The position numbers and the translations under genes are program-made. DNA of 64,000 nucleotides from Kordia sp964351775 (GTDB lineage: Bacteria > Bacteroidota > Bacteroidia > Flavobacteriales > Flavobacteriaceae), in the NCBI GenBank assembly GCA_964351775.1, contig CAYGPQ010000005.1:1-64000 (forward strand), given 5' to 3'. A model generated the notes under the pieces. The model was not told the DNA's origin. It made no database searches and saw only the letters and a list, made by a program, of their open reading frames with translations. This document shows positions 51,951 through 61,214 of the stretch, one piece after another; position 1 is the stretch's first letter; every line of letters begins with the position of its first letter.

Positions 51951-53984
51951 ATGATTAAACAATTTCCATTCATAATAGCTCTTCTGGCTTTTGGCTTTAC
52001 TCAGAGTCAAAATCAAAAAGAAATAGATTCTTTACTTAATACTTTGACTGAAAACACAACCAATATAGATCGTGTGAATACATACATAGATATTGCGGAA
52101 GAATATAAACAAGGAGATTCTATAAATACGCTGAAATATGCCAATAAAGCTATTGAATTAGCCAACAGTATAAACTACATTGAAGGATCGATAGATGCCT
52201 TGTATCCTATTGCTGTGATTAATGTCCGAACTGGAAATTTACAAGAGGCCAAGCACTATTTCTCGGAAATGCAAAATCGTTCTCATACTAGTAATTATTT
52301 GCAAGGAGAAGCAACTGCTTTATATGGTTTAGGTAGACTCTCTACCTATCAAGGAAAAAATGATGAAGGGCTAAAATATATTCTTCAGTCTTTAGAGATT
52401 AGGGAAAAGTTAGGCGTTAAAAGTGAAATCGCTTTGAACCATAATATGATTGGACACATTTACATGAAGAAAAGCAATTATGACAAAGCACTAAAATACT
52501 ACCTCAAATCACTCAAAATTAATGAGGAAATAGGTAATCGATTACAGGTAGGAATCGTCTACAATAATATTGGTATCATTTATAAAAATCAAGACAATAT
52601 TGATAAGGCAATAGAAAACTACAATAAGTCGTTAGAAATTTTGAAAGAATTTGGTAGAAATGATTTTGTTGCAAGTAACCTTACCAATATAGGCAACCTC
52701 TACTTAAAAAAAGGAGAACCGCAAAAAGCTTTAGAATATCAATTAGAAGCTCTAGAACTTAAGAAAAAATTTCCAGACAAAAGAGAAATAGCATTCAGTT
52801 ACGAATACATTGGACAAACTTATTTAGTACTGAAAGACTACCCCAAAGCCCTAAACTATGCTGAGGATGCTTTAACAATTTACCAGAATTTGGATACAAA
52901 CTCAGAGAAAGCTTCCGCTTTAATTCTAATAGGTGAAATTTATAAAGAGGAAAATCAATTACTTAAAGCCAGAAAATATCTTAAAGAAGGGCTGCAACTA
53001 GCTGAACAAGAAGGACTTTTAGGATACCTTAGAGAAGGTGCTAAACAACTATCTATTGTAGAGAAAAAATTGGGTAACTATAAAAATGCATTTGAAGCCC
53101 AAAGCTTACATAAACAAATGGCTGATAGCATAAATAATAAGGAGAACATCAAGAAAATTACCCGCTTACAAACAGAATATGAATTCCAAAAAAAGAGCGA
53201 TTCTTTACAAGCAGCTCAACAAAAAGAACTCTTATTGGTTAGGGAAAAAAATAAACGCAATCAATTTAGAAACATTTCTATTGGTGTTTGTTTGCTGCTA
53301 TTATTAATTACGGGTATTGTAGTATATATTTCAGTAATTAAAACGAAACGCGCAAAAGAATTCGTTTCACTTCGCGAGCATATTTCACAAGATCTTCATG
53401 ATGAGATTGGGTCTACATTATCCAGTATTTCATTGTATGGTACAGTAGCGAGCAAAAATATCATTGATGATCCCGAAAAAGCAAATCAACTATTATCTAG
53501 AATTAATCATAATGCAACGCAAACCATTGAATCCATTAATGATATTGTTTGGGCAATAAAATCAGGAAATGACACCCTAAATCACTTAGTAAACAGAATG
53601 CGAAGTTTTGCTAGCGAAATGCAAGAGACTGGTGAGTGGGACATTCAAATAAATCACACACCTTCATCATCTGTTAAAGTACTGGATATGATTCAACGAA
53701 GAAATATATATTTAATTTTTAAAGAAGCTATAAATAATGCCATTAAATACTCTAAAGGAAATACCATTGCTGTTGATATTAAGAATGCACGCAAATCCAT
53801 CATTATGGAAATAAAAGATAATGGTATTGGATTCGACCTAGAAAATATTGACAAAAATAAAATGCTTGGTGGAAATGGCCTTAATAACATGAAAACAAGA
53901 GCAGAAGAATTAGGAGGCATATTAGAAATAATATCAAAACCAGACAGTAATGGAACTCTAATTAGGCTAAATTTCTCATTATAA
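51951..53984 (+). CDS. TPR-containing sensor histidine kinase (HisKA_3)
   Basis: 677 aa. Signal peptide (FIIALLAFGFTQSQ), about eight tetratricopeptide repeats at ~50-400 (e.g. DKALKYYLKSLKINEEIGNR), a coiled segment, a membrane helix at ~443-464 (VCLLLLLITGIVVYISV), then QDLHDEIGSTLSSISLYG with His483 and an HATPase domain (NNAIKYSKG, KDNGIGFD, GNGLNNM). The kinase core is paralogous to HK1, with a different sensor. Follows RR1 by 24 bp and precedes RR2, so it is probably cognate to RR2. Confidence 0.92.
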   Translation: MIKQFPFIIALLAFGFTQSQNQKEIDSLLNTLTENTTNIDRVNTYIDIAEEYKQGDSINTLKYANKAIELANSINYIEGSIDALYPIAVINVRTGNLQEAKHYFSEMQNRSHTSNYLQGEATALYGLGRLSTYQGKNDEGLKYILQSLEIREKLGVKSEIALNHNMIGHIYMKKSNYDKALKYYLKSLKINEEIGNRLQVGIVYNNIGIIYKNQDNIDKAIENYNKSLEILKEFGRNDFVASNLTNIGNLYLKKGEPQKALEYQLEALELKKKFPDKREIAFSYEYIGQTYLVLKDYPKALNYAEDALTIYQNLDTNSEKASALILIGEIYKEENQLLKARKYLKEGLQLAEQEGLLGYLREGAKQLSIVEKKLGNYKNAFEAQSLHKQMADSINNKENIKKITRLQTEYEFQKKSDSLQAAQQKELLLVREKNKRNQFRNISIGVCLLLLLITGIVVYISVIKTKRAKEFVSLREHISQDLHDEIGSTLSSISLYGTVASKNIIDDPEKANQLLSRINHNATQTIESINDIVWAIKSGNDTLNHLVNRMRSFASEMQETGEWDIQINHTPSSSVKVLDMIQRRNIYLIFKEAINNAIKYSKGNTIAVDIKNARKSIIMEIKDNGIGFDLENIDKNKMLGGNGLNNMKTRAEELGGILEIISKPDSNGTLIRLNFSL

Positions 53985-53995
53985 AATACACCTAT

Positions 53996-54013
53996 ATCAT
54001 TGATAATAATGAT
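53996..54013. promoter_or_regulatory. Dyad operator candidate, site 2
   Basis: ATCATT-GATAAT-AATGAT, 33 bp upstream of the RR2 start, followed by ACTATTGC, which resembles the AGTATTGC after site 3. It lies in the only intergenic gap (62 bp) within the HK/RR cluster, consistent with autoregulation. Confidence 0.65.
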
Positions 54014-54046
54014 ACTATTGCATAACATATTTATTAATTTTGTTTT

Positions 54047-54685
54047 ATGATTAAAGTTGCCGTGTATGATGATAATGATTCCAGGAGAGAAGGCTTAAAA
54101 CTTCTTTTAGACGCCATGCAAGATATGCTTTGCATAGGCTCTTATGTAGACTGTAGTGAGGTTTTAGAGAATACAGAAAAACATACACCTGACGTCATCC
54201 TTATGGATATAAATATGCCTAAAGTTGATGGCATTGAAGGTGTTAAATTAGTTAAAGCGCATTTCCCCGAAATTAAGATTATCATGCAAACGATTTATGA
54301 AGATGAAGGCAAAATTCTTGCCGCCATTTCTGCTGGAGCTGATGGTTATATTTTAAAGCAAAAATCACCTATAAAACTCATTGACGGTATCCATGAAGTT
54401 CTAAATGGTGGCGCACCAATTACATCAACCATTGCAGGGAAAATTCTTAAGCTCTTTAATGGACAAACTGTATTCCCGACAATTGATAAAAAAATTAAAC
54501 TTACAAAACGAGAACAAGAAATTTTACAGCTTCTGGTTGAAGGCTATAGCTATAAAATGATTGCAGAAAAATGCTTTGTCTCATATGCAACAGTTAATAC
54601 GCATGTTTCTCATATCTACAAAAAACTTCAAGTAAAAACTGTGGCCTCGGCAGTAGCTAAGGCACTTAGAGAAGGCTTGGTCTAG
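54047..54685 (+). CDS. NarL/LuxR-type response regulator 2
   Basis: 212 aa, receiver with D8, D9 and Asp54 (ILMDINMPK), TIYEDEGKILAAISAGADGY in the same position as in RR1, and a LuxR-type HTH (LTKREQEILQLLVEGYSYKM). Paralogous to RR1 throughout, so HK/RR units 1 and 2 arose by duplication while the sensor domains diverged. Preceded by dyad site 2; probably autoregulated. HTH recognition helices are nearly the same in both regulators. Confidence 0.93.
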   Translation: MIKVAVYDDNDSRREGLKLLLDAMQDMLCIGSYVDCSEVLENTEKHTPDVILMDINMPKVDGIEGVKLVKAHFPEIKIIMQTIYEDEGKILAAISAGADGYILKQKSPIKLIDGIHEVLNGGAPITSTIAGKILKLFNGQTVFPTIDKKIKLTKREQEILQLLVEGYSYKMIAEKCFVSYATVNTHVSHIYKKLQVKTVASAVAKALREGLV

Positions 54686-54753
54686 CTGTTAACACATTTT
54701 CAATATTATCTACTCAATACATCTAATTAGAATTTTAGTCATACCTGCTTTAA

Positions 54754-54771
54754 ATCATTAGTATCAATGAT
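54754..54771. promoter_or_regulatory. Dyad operator candidate, site 3
   Basis: ATCATT-AGTATC-AATGAT, followed by AGTATTGC. Located 90 bp before the 86-aa CxxC protein gene, the first gene of the metabolic part of the rightward cluster. Confidence 0.65.
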
Positions 54772-54861
54772 AGTATTGCCCTTGGAATTGCTATAAGTTA
54801 GCTTTTAATAAATAGAATCAACATAATCGATTTTATTACAACAAAACTAACACATTAATTC

Positions 54862-55122
54862 ATGACACTTTTCTCAAAACTTTTTGGTAAAAATCAACCT
54901 AAAATAGAAAAACCAGATACGGTTTGCCCTAATTGTTGGGGACACCAAAAATATGATAACATCATAAGAGAAAAATTAAAAGATGCTCAAATTGATGTCA
55001 ATAACAAGAACGCAAAATACGCTTTCATTCAAGATTTTGTGGTTACAAACCTTAAAGGCATAACACTAAAAAACAGTGTTCATGGTCAAGAATGTCCAAC
55101 CTGCAAACTATTCATAAAATAA
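54862..55122 (+). CDS. Small CxxC protein (two CPxC motifs)
   Basis: 86 aa; MTLFSKLFGKNQ, then C22-P-N-C25-WGHQKYD and near the C-terminus C78-P-T-C81. The two CPxC pairs would form one zinc ribbon or a rubredoxin-like knuckle. The central region (IQDFVVTNLKGITLKN) is beta-rich. Not recognised by name; similar small proteins occur in Bacteroidetes. First gene after the operator at 54754. Possible electron-transfer or metal-handling role next to the Rieske enzymes (inference). Confidence 0.75.
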   Translation: MTLFSKLFGKNQPKIEKPDTVCPNCWGHQKYDNIIREKLKDAQIDVNNKNAKYAFIQDFVVTNLKGITLKNSVHGQECPTCKLFIK

Positions 55123-55186
55123 TACCTCAAGCCTCATTTTAAGTTGTTTAAAACCTAGAATAATAAACATCAAAGCAATCAAAACT

Positions 55187-58100
55187 ATGAAAGCAATACA
55201 AACAAAATCTTATTTAACCATATTAATTGTCTTATTCTCAATAACAGCCTATGGTCAGGATATCGAAAAATCCGTTTTGGTTACTGCAAACATTGGAAAT
55301 ACTGAGAATTCAATAGTACCAGAGTTAATTACAGCATCAAAACAACTAAACGACCCTACACTTATAATTTTAGGGAATTTCGTCTCAAAAGATGGTTTTC
55401 ATTCTAAAAATGAAGCAAAAGTATTAAATGACTTAAATCTGTTAAAAGAATTTAATGGCAAGGTCATCATACTTCCTGGTCATAATGAATGGGCTCACAA
55501 TGGGTATAAAAGCGTGAAAGATTTAGAAAAATTTATACAGAAAAATAGCGATGCGAAATTTTATCCAGATGAAGGATGTCCCATTAAGAAAAAAGATATT
55601 ACGGACAACTTGGTTATGGTATCTATCGATTCACAATGGTTTTTAGAAGACTGGAATGACCACACCTACATTAATGAAGACTGTGCCATAAAAAACAGAA
55701 CTCAATTTTTCTTAGAGTTTGAAAGTATTTTAAAAAAATCTCAAGGGAAAACAATAATGGTTGCCATGCATCATCCTATTTTTTCTAATACAAAAGAAGG
55801 GTTATTAAAAAGAGTTGGAGGGTTTTCAAAAGGTGACTTTCAACACAAACAATATCAGAAATTACGCAACAGAATAATTACACTTTCGAGACAAGCAGAG
55901 AACATCTTTTTTATCTCTGGACATGACAAAAATCTACAATATATCAACAACTATCAAATACCTCAAATCATAAGTGGTTCACAGGGAAAAACAAAAAAAG
56001 CCAAAGCAATAAATAATGATGATTTTGCTTCTGATGCGCAAGGCTATGCTAAACTAGATATTTACGACAACGGAGAGGTTATGGTAAATTTTATAGAAAA
56101 TGAGGCTACATCATTTTCAAAAGAACTTTTCAAAAAGAATGAAAAGAATACCAGCTTCAATATAAAACCTAAAAGCAGTTATTCTGATTATACAGAATCA
56201 TCAATCTACAGTCCTGATGAGACCAAAAAAAGCAAAGTTTATCGTGGACTTTGGGGAGATCATTATAGAGAATTTTACAGCAAGCCTATAACTGCTAAAG
56301 TTGCCTTTATTGATACACTAAACGGAGGGTTAACACCTATTAGAAGAGGTGGAGGTCATCAATCTAAATCATTACGATTAGAAGATAGTTCTGGTAAAGA
56401 GTATGTTATGCGAGCCCTGAGAAAGAGTGCAATCAAGTTTTTACAGTCTACCGCATTTCAAGACACATACGTAGAGGAAGATCTTGAAGATAGTTTTATT
56501 GAAAGCTTTGTTTTAGATTTTTATACTACGGCACATCCTTATACACCAACAACAATAGGTGAATTGTCAGACGCAGTAGAGGTATTCCATACAAATCCAA
56601 ATCTTTATTATATACCTAAACAAGATGCATTGGGAGAATATAACGATGAGTACGGAGACGAACTTTATATTATTGAAGAGCGCGTTGAATCTGGTCACAA
56701 TGACCTTGAGAGCTTCGGAATGCCTGATGATATTATAAGCACAAATGATGTTCTTAAAGAAGTGCACAAAACTGGAAAATCTCAAGTAGACGAACCATCT
56801 TACATCAGAGCAAGATTGTTTGATATGCTTATTGGCGATTGGGACAGGCATGAAGATCAATGGAGATGGGCATTATTTAAGCAATCAGATGGAACACAAA
56901 TTTACAAACCCATCCCAAGGGACAGGGATCAGGCCTTTTCAATCTTTGACGGAACTATTCTCGGTTTTTTGCGCTGCGCAGTACCTAATCTCAGAATGAT
57001 GCAATCTTTTGATGAAGAGTTACCAAGCCCTAAATGGTTCAGTTTCGAGCCGTATCCATTAGATATGACCTTTATAAATCATTCCAATTGGAGCGATTGG
57101 GAAAATCAGGTAAAACAGATTCAAGAAGGATTAACCGATGACGTCATAGAACGTGCATTTGAAAATGTGCCATCCGAAGTTAAAGGACAAACGATTGAAG
57201 ATATAAAGACGAAACTAAAAGGCAGAAGATCAAATCTTAAATCTATTGCCAGAGATTATTACGATTACTTAAATAAGCATGAGGTGATCACAGGTACCCA
57301 GAAAGATGACATTTTTACGATAACCAGATTGCCCGACGGCAAAACAACTATTAAAATTCAGCGAAAGGATATTGGCGTTTTTGAAAGAACCTTCAACAAA
57401 GAAGAAACTAAAGAAATTTGGATTTATGGATTGGATGGTAAGGACACCTTTAACGTTATAGGAGATGGCAATAATAATATAAAATTGCGAGTGCTTGGTG
57501 GTAAAAAGAATGACACTTACAATTTTGAAAACACAAAGGCTGTAAAATTATATGACTACAAAGGAAAGGATAACACCATTACAAATAACAAATCCAAAAA
57601 ATGGCTCGTTGACGACTATCAAATAAATAACTATGATTATAAGAAGAGAAAATATAGTTTAAACCAACTATTACCTAACTTAGGATTTAATCCAGATGAT
57701 GGTGTTCAAATAGGTTTAGTAGACGTCATAACAACCTATGGTATTCAAAGAAACCCTTTCACAACAAAACACACTATAGGAGCCTCGTATTACACAGGTA
57801 ATTCAGGTTATAATTTATTTTATAAGGGTGAATTTTCTAACATTTTCCATAATTGGAATTTTGGTATTGAAGGCAAATATACAAGTCCAAATTTTGCACA
57901 GAACTTCTTTGGAATTGGCAATGAAACTGAATACGATAAAGACGTTGTAGATCTCGATTTTAATAGAGTTAGTATCAGAGAATGGTCTGCGGCAATTTCA
58001 TTGATTTGGCGAGGGTTAAATGGAGGTTCATTTTATATTAAACCATACATTGAATCTTTCGATGTAGAAAATAAAAGCGATCGATTTATTTCTAACCTTC

Positions 58101-58702
58101 CATCTAATACATCCTTTTTTCAAAGACAAAATTATTTAGGAACTGAGGTTAATTATAGTTATTCCAACAAAGATAATGCTGCTTTTCCAACCTTAGGGTT
58201 TGAAACTAATATTACAGCTGGGTATAAAAAGAATATCGATGAGCAAGACTTTGACAACAACTTTGCTTATCTATTCCCTAATGTTGCGATTAATCATAAA
58301 TTAAATAAGAGTGGCTCTTTTGTTTTTGCCACTAGGATAGGTGCAGAATTAATCTTTGGAGATAATTTCGAGTTCTACCATGGTGCTACACTTGGAGGCA
58401 TTAAAAACTTAAGAGGCTTTAGAAAAGAACGCTTTATTGGCAAATATGCATTGTATCAAAATACAGATCTTAGGTTAAAACTCGGAAAATTTAAAACCAG
58501 TTTTATTCCTCTTAATTATGGAATAACAGGAGGTTTTGACTACGGAAGGGTTTGGGTAGAAAACGACACTTCAGATAAATGGCATCCAAGTGTCGGTGGA
58601 AATTTCTGGATTACTGGTCTAGATTCTTTCTCAACAAGTTTAGGATATTTTGCAAGCTCAGATGGTGGGTTGATAACATTCTCATTTGGCTTTCAATTTT
58701 AA
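55187..58702 (+). CDS. Outer-membrane fusion: degenerate metallophosphatase, kinase-like domain, beta barrel
   Basis: 1171 aa, signal peptide (ILIVLFSITAYG). Residues ~27-320: calcineurin-like phosphatase fold with degraded metal site (ANIGN 34-38 for GDAG, LGNF for LGDN, PGHNEW 97-102 for PGNHDW, SGHDKN 244-249 for GHDH; only MHHP 194-197 intact). Residues ~350-690: RRGGGHQSKSLRLEDSSGKE, VMRALRKS (409-414), GDWDRHEDQ 550-558 and PRDRDQAF 577-584, which look like the catalytic and metal loops of the HipA/Fam20C kinase-like fold. Residues ~850-1171: surface-antigen beta barrel ending FSFGFQF. Domain naming of the middle part is inference. Confidence 0.75.
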   Translation: MKAIQTKSYLTILIVLFSITAYGQDIEKSVLVTANIGNTENSIVPELITASKQLNDPTLIILGNFVSKDGFHSKNEAKVLNDLNLLKEFNGKVIILPGHNEWAHNGYKSVKDLEKFIQKNSDAKFYPDEGCPIKKKDITDNLVMVSIDSQWFLEDWNDHTYINEDCAIKNRTQFFLEFESILKKSQGKTIMVAMHHPIFSNTKEGLLKRVGGFSKGDFQHKQYQKLRNRIITLSRQAENIFFISGHDKNLQYINNYQIPQIISGSQGKTKKAKAINNDDFASDAQGYAKLDIYDNGEVMVNFIENEATSFSKELFKKNEKNTSFNIKPKSSYSDYTESSIYSPDETKKSKVYRGLWGDHYREFYSKPITAKVAFIDTLNGGLTPIRRGGGHQSKSLRLEDSSGKEYVMRALRKSAIKFLQSTAFQDTYVEEDLEDSFIESFVLDFYTTAHPYTPTTIGELSDAVEVFHTNPNLYYIPKQDALGEYNDEYGDELYIIEERVESGHNDLESFGMPDDIISTNDVLKEVHKTGKSQVDEPSYIRARLFDMLIGDWDRHEDQWRWALFKQSDGTQIYKPIPRDRDQAFSIFDGTILGFLRCAVPNLRMMQSFDEELPSPKWFSFEPYPLDMTFINHSNWSDWENQVKQIQEGLTDDVIERAFENVPSEVKGQTIEDIKTKLKGRRSNLKSIARDYYDYLNKHEVITGTQKDDIFTITRLPDGKTTIKIQRKDIGVFERTFNKEETKEIWIYGLDGKDTFNVIGDGNNNIKLRVLGGKKNDTYNFENTKAVKLYDYKGKDNTITNNKSKKWLVDDYQINNYDYKKRKYSLNQLLPNLGFNPDDGVQIGLVDVITTYGIQRNPFTTKHTIGASYYTGNSGYNLFYKGEFSNIFHNWNFGIEGKYTSPNFAQNFFGIGNETEYDKDVVDLDFNRVSIREWSAAISLIWRGLNGGSFYIKPYIESFDVENKSDRFISNLPSNTSFFQRQNYLGTEVNYSYSNKDNAAFPTLGFETNITAGYKKNIDEQDFDNNFAYLFPNVAINHKLNKSGSFVFATRIGAELIFGDNFEFYHGATLGGIKNLRGFRKERFIGKYALYQNTDLRLKLGKFKTSFIPLNYGITGGFDYGRVWVENDTSDKWHPSVGGNFWITGLDSFSTSLGYFASSDGGLITFSFGFQF

Positions 58703-58722
58703 TTAATATTTCAAGATTATTT

Positions 58723-60336
58723 ATGAATCAACTGGTAAGTATTGCAACATTAAGTGATTTAAAAAACAAAGAGCCACAACATGCGCTAGTAAGCGGTCTC
58801 GATTTAGTTATTGTAAAATTTGATAACGAAATCTCAGTACTGTATGGAAGATGCCTGCATCGTGGCGCATTAATGGCCGATGGCCATATAGAAGGAAACA
58901 ACTTAATCTGTGGTGTACACGGTTGGGATTATAGAGTAGATACAGGAGTCTCTGAATATAATAATGCCGAAGCATTGCATAAGTTCGCCACTCAAATTAA
59001 AAATGGCGAATTATTTGTAGACAAAGTGGAAATTGACCAGTATCTAAAAAAACATCCGCAACCATTCAACAGAAAAGATTATTTAGGTGCTTATGCAGAT
59101 ACACATCCAGAAGAAACAGAGCCTTACACAAACTATATTAAAGAATTAGCTCAAAACGGGTTAAAAAACCTTGGACATCACGGGTTTTCTGCTTCCATGG
59201 GAGTAGATAGAAATACACTGCCTAAATGGAATGACATTCAGTTTTTACCGGCGCAATTAGCTTCTCGTCCTTTGTTAGATGAGGAAGATGTGAAAACCAA
59301 AGTTGTTATTGGTCCAAATGCCAAAAAGCCACTCGAATTAGATATTCCACTTTTTGTAAGTGATATGAGCTTTGGAGCATTATCACGAGAGGCAAAAATT
59401 GCATTATCCAAAGGTGCTGAAATGGCAGGTACAGGAATATGCTCTGGTGAAGGAGGCATGCTCCCCGAAGAACAAGCCAATAATTCAAAATATTTTTACG
59501 AATTGGCTTCCGCACAATTCGGGTTTTCTTGGGATAAACTAGACCATGTTCAAGCTTTCCATTTTAAAGGAGGTCAAGGTGCCAAAACGGGTACTGGAGG
59601 GCATCTACCTGGTAATAAGGTTAGCAAAGAAATCGCAGCAGTTAGAGGCTTGAATGAAGGTGAAACAGCAATTTCACCGGCTACATTTCCAGATTTTCAT
59701 GGTGTCAATGATTTTAAAGAATTTGCTGCTAAAGTAAGAGAACATACAGAAGGCATCCCAATTGGTTTTAAAATAGCAGCAAGCCACATCGAAAAAGATA
59801 TTCAATTTGCTTTAGATGTTGGTGTGGATTACATTATTCTAGATGGTCGAGGTGGTGGAACAGGTTCTGCACCAACTATCCTTAGAGACAACATTAACGT
59901 TCCAACCATTCCTGCCCTTGCAAGAGCCAGAGCATATTTAGATAAAGTAGGTGCAAATGATATTACCTTGGTTATTACAGGAGGATTGCGCATCGCTGAA
60001 GATTTTGCAAAAGCCATGATGCTTGGTGCAGATGCCATTGCAGTTTCCAATTCAGCATTACAGGCTATTGGTTGTTTAGGGATGCGTGCTTGTGGAAGTA
60101 ATAATTGCCCTGTAGGAATTGCTACGCAAAAAGAATCATTGCGCAGTCGTATCATTATTAACGAATCTGCTAAACAATTACATAACTATTTTGATGCAAC
60201 AAATAGCTTAATTAAAGTAGTGGCTAGAGCCTGTGGTTATGATGATATTTCAAAATTCAAAAAAGAAGACCTATCAACTTTTAACAGAGATATGCATCAC
60301 CTAACAGGTATTGCTTATGCTGGACTAAACCTATAA
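58723..60336 (+). CDS. Rieske-fused FMN-dependent glutamate synthase-like enzyme
   Basis: 537 aa from ATG 58723; reading further upstream would overlap the barrel gene in another frame. N-terminal Rieske [2Fe-2S] domain with C44-L-H46 and C63-GV-H66. From ~150, a glutamate synthase FMN domain: LFVSDMSFGALSREA, GTGICSGEGGML, KGGQGAKTGTGGHLPG, DGRGGGTGSAP, and the [3Fe-4S] cysteines C451-C457-C462 (GCLGMRACGSNNCPVGIATQ). No glutaminase domain, so the amino donor is ammonia or the reaction differs. 20 bp after the preceding gene. An unusual domain pairing. Confidence 0.87.
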   Translation: MNQLVSIATLSDLKNKEPQHALVSGLDLVIVKFDNEISVLYGRCLHRGALMADGHIEGNNLICGVHGWDYRVDTGVSEYNNAEALHKFATQIKNGELFVDKVEIDQYLKKHPQPFNRKDYLGAYADTHPEETEPYTNYIKELAQNGLKNLGHHGFSASMGVDRNTLPKWNDIQFLPAQLASRPLLDEEDVKTKVVIGPNAKKPLELDIPLFVSDMSFGALSREAKIALSKGAEMAGTGICSGEGGMLPEEQANNSKYFYELASAQFGFSWDKLDHVQAFHFKGGQGAKTGTGGHLPGNKVSKEIAAVRGLNEGETAISPATFPDFHGVNDFKEFAAKVREHTEGIPIGFKIAASHIEKDIQFALDVGVDYIILDGRGGGTGSAPTILRDNINVPTIPALARARAYLDKVGANDITLVITGGLRIAEDFAKAMMLGADAIAVSNSALQAIGCLGMRACGSNNCPVGIATQKESLRSRIIINESAKQLHNYFDATNSLIKVVARACGYDDISKFKKEDLSTFNRDMHHLTGIAYAGLNL

Positions 60337-60347
60337 AATTAATACTC

Positions 60348-61205
60348 ATGGAAATTACATTAGAATTCTGGTACTTATTACCTATCTCAATAGCCATAGC
60401 AACCATAGCTATGTCCTCAGGAATTGGTGGTGCTGTATTTTTTTCACCACTGTTTATGATTGGTTTAGGGCTAGAACCCAAAATAGCTATTGGAGCTGCA
60501 CTTGCAACCGAATTATTTGGTTTTGGGTCTGGACTTCAAGCCTATATTAAGGCCAAACTAATTGATTACAAGCTAGGGCTAAATCTACTCATGATATCTG
60601 TGCCATTTGCTATTATAGGAACACTTTATGGTGACTTGGTACCACCTATAATTCTCAAAGCTATTTTCGGAATCGGTATCATTTTTATTGGGTATCAACT
60701 TTATGTGTCATGGAGAGAAGAAGAAAAAGAAAAACTTGAAGCAGCTCATAAAAAAGAATTTGAAAACAATTACGAAAGCTCATTAACTGATTCTGATGGA
60801 AATGTGTACAATTATACAGTTTGCAACAAGAATATGGGACGCATGTTTGCTGCTATTGGAGGAGCTTTTCTAGGCATGATTTCAGTAGGACTTGCTGAAC
60901 TTCAAGAATACCATTTAGTTGCCAAATGCAAAGTTCCAGCTAGAGTAGCTATAGCGACATCAATATTTGTCGTTGTTATTACAGTTTTAGTGGCCTCTGT
61001 TGGGCATTTCTATGAATTCGTTAACGAAGGTGGTGAGGTGATGAATCAAGTTCTCAACCTTATTGTATTTACGATTCCTGGAGTTGTTATTGGTGGCCAG
61101 TTAGGTCCAAAACTACAAAAAGTCATTCCTGCAGATAAAATGAAAGTTGGAGTTTCCTTCCTTTTCATTCTTGTTGGAGCATTTATGTTATACACCTTGA
61201 TTTAA
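60348..61205 (+). CDS. TauE/SafE-family membrane transporter
   Basis: 285 aa, about eight membrane helices in two half repeats (AIATIAMSSGIGGAVFFSPL and FAAIGGAFLGMISVGLAELQ). Family exports sulfite, sulfoacetate or other organic anions. Central hydrophilic loop (~115-165, REEEKEKLEAAHKKEFENNY) is larger than usual. 11 bp after the Rieske-GOGAT gene and 9 bp before the Rieske-TPP gene, so it probably moves a substrate or product of those enzymes. Substrate not predictable. Confidence 0.87.
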   Translation: MEITLEFWYLLPISIAIATIAMSSGIGGAVFFSPLFMIGLGLEPKIAIGAALATELFGFGSGLQAYIKAKLIDYKLGLNLLMISVPFAIIGTLYGDLVPPIILKAIFGIGIIFIGYQLYVSWREEEKEKLEAAHKKEFENNYESSLTDSDGNVYNYTVCNKNMGRMFAAIGGAFLGMISVGLAELQEYHLVAKCKVPARVAIATSIFVVVITVLVASVGHFYEFVNEGGEVMNQVLNLIVFTIPGVVIGGQLGPKLQKVIPADKMKVGVSFLFILVGAFMLYTLI

Positions 61206-61214
61206 TTATTCAGT

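Noticed and set aside
58579..58722. N-terminal extension of the Rieske-glutamate synthase
   Set aside because: Its codons overlap the end of the beta-barrel gene in another frame; ATG 58723 directly precedes the Rieske domain.
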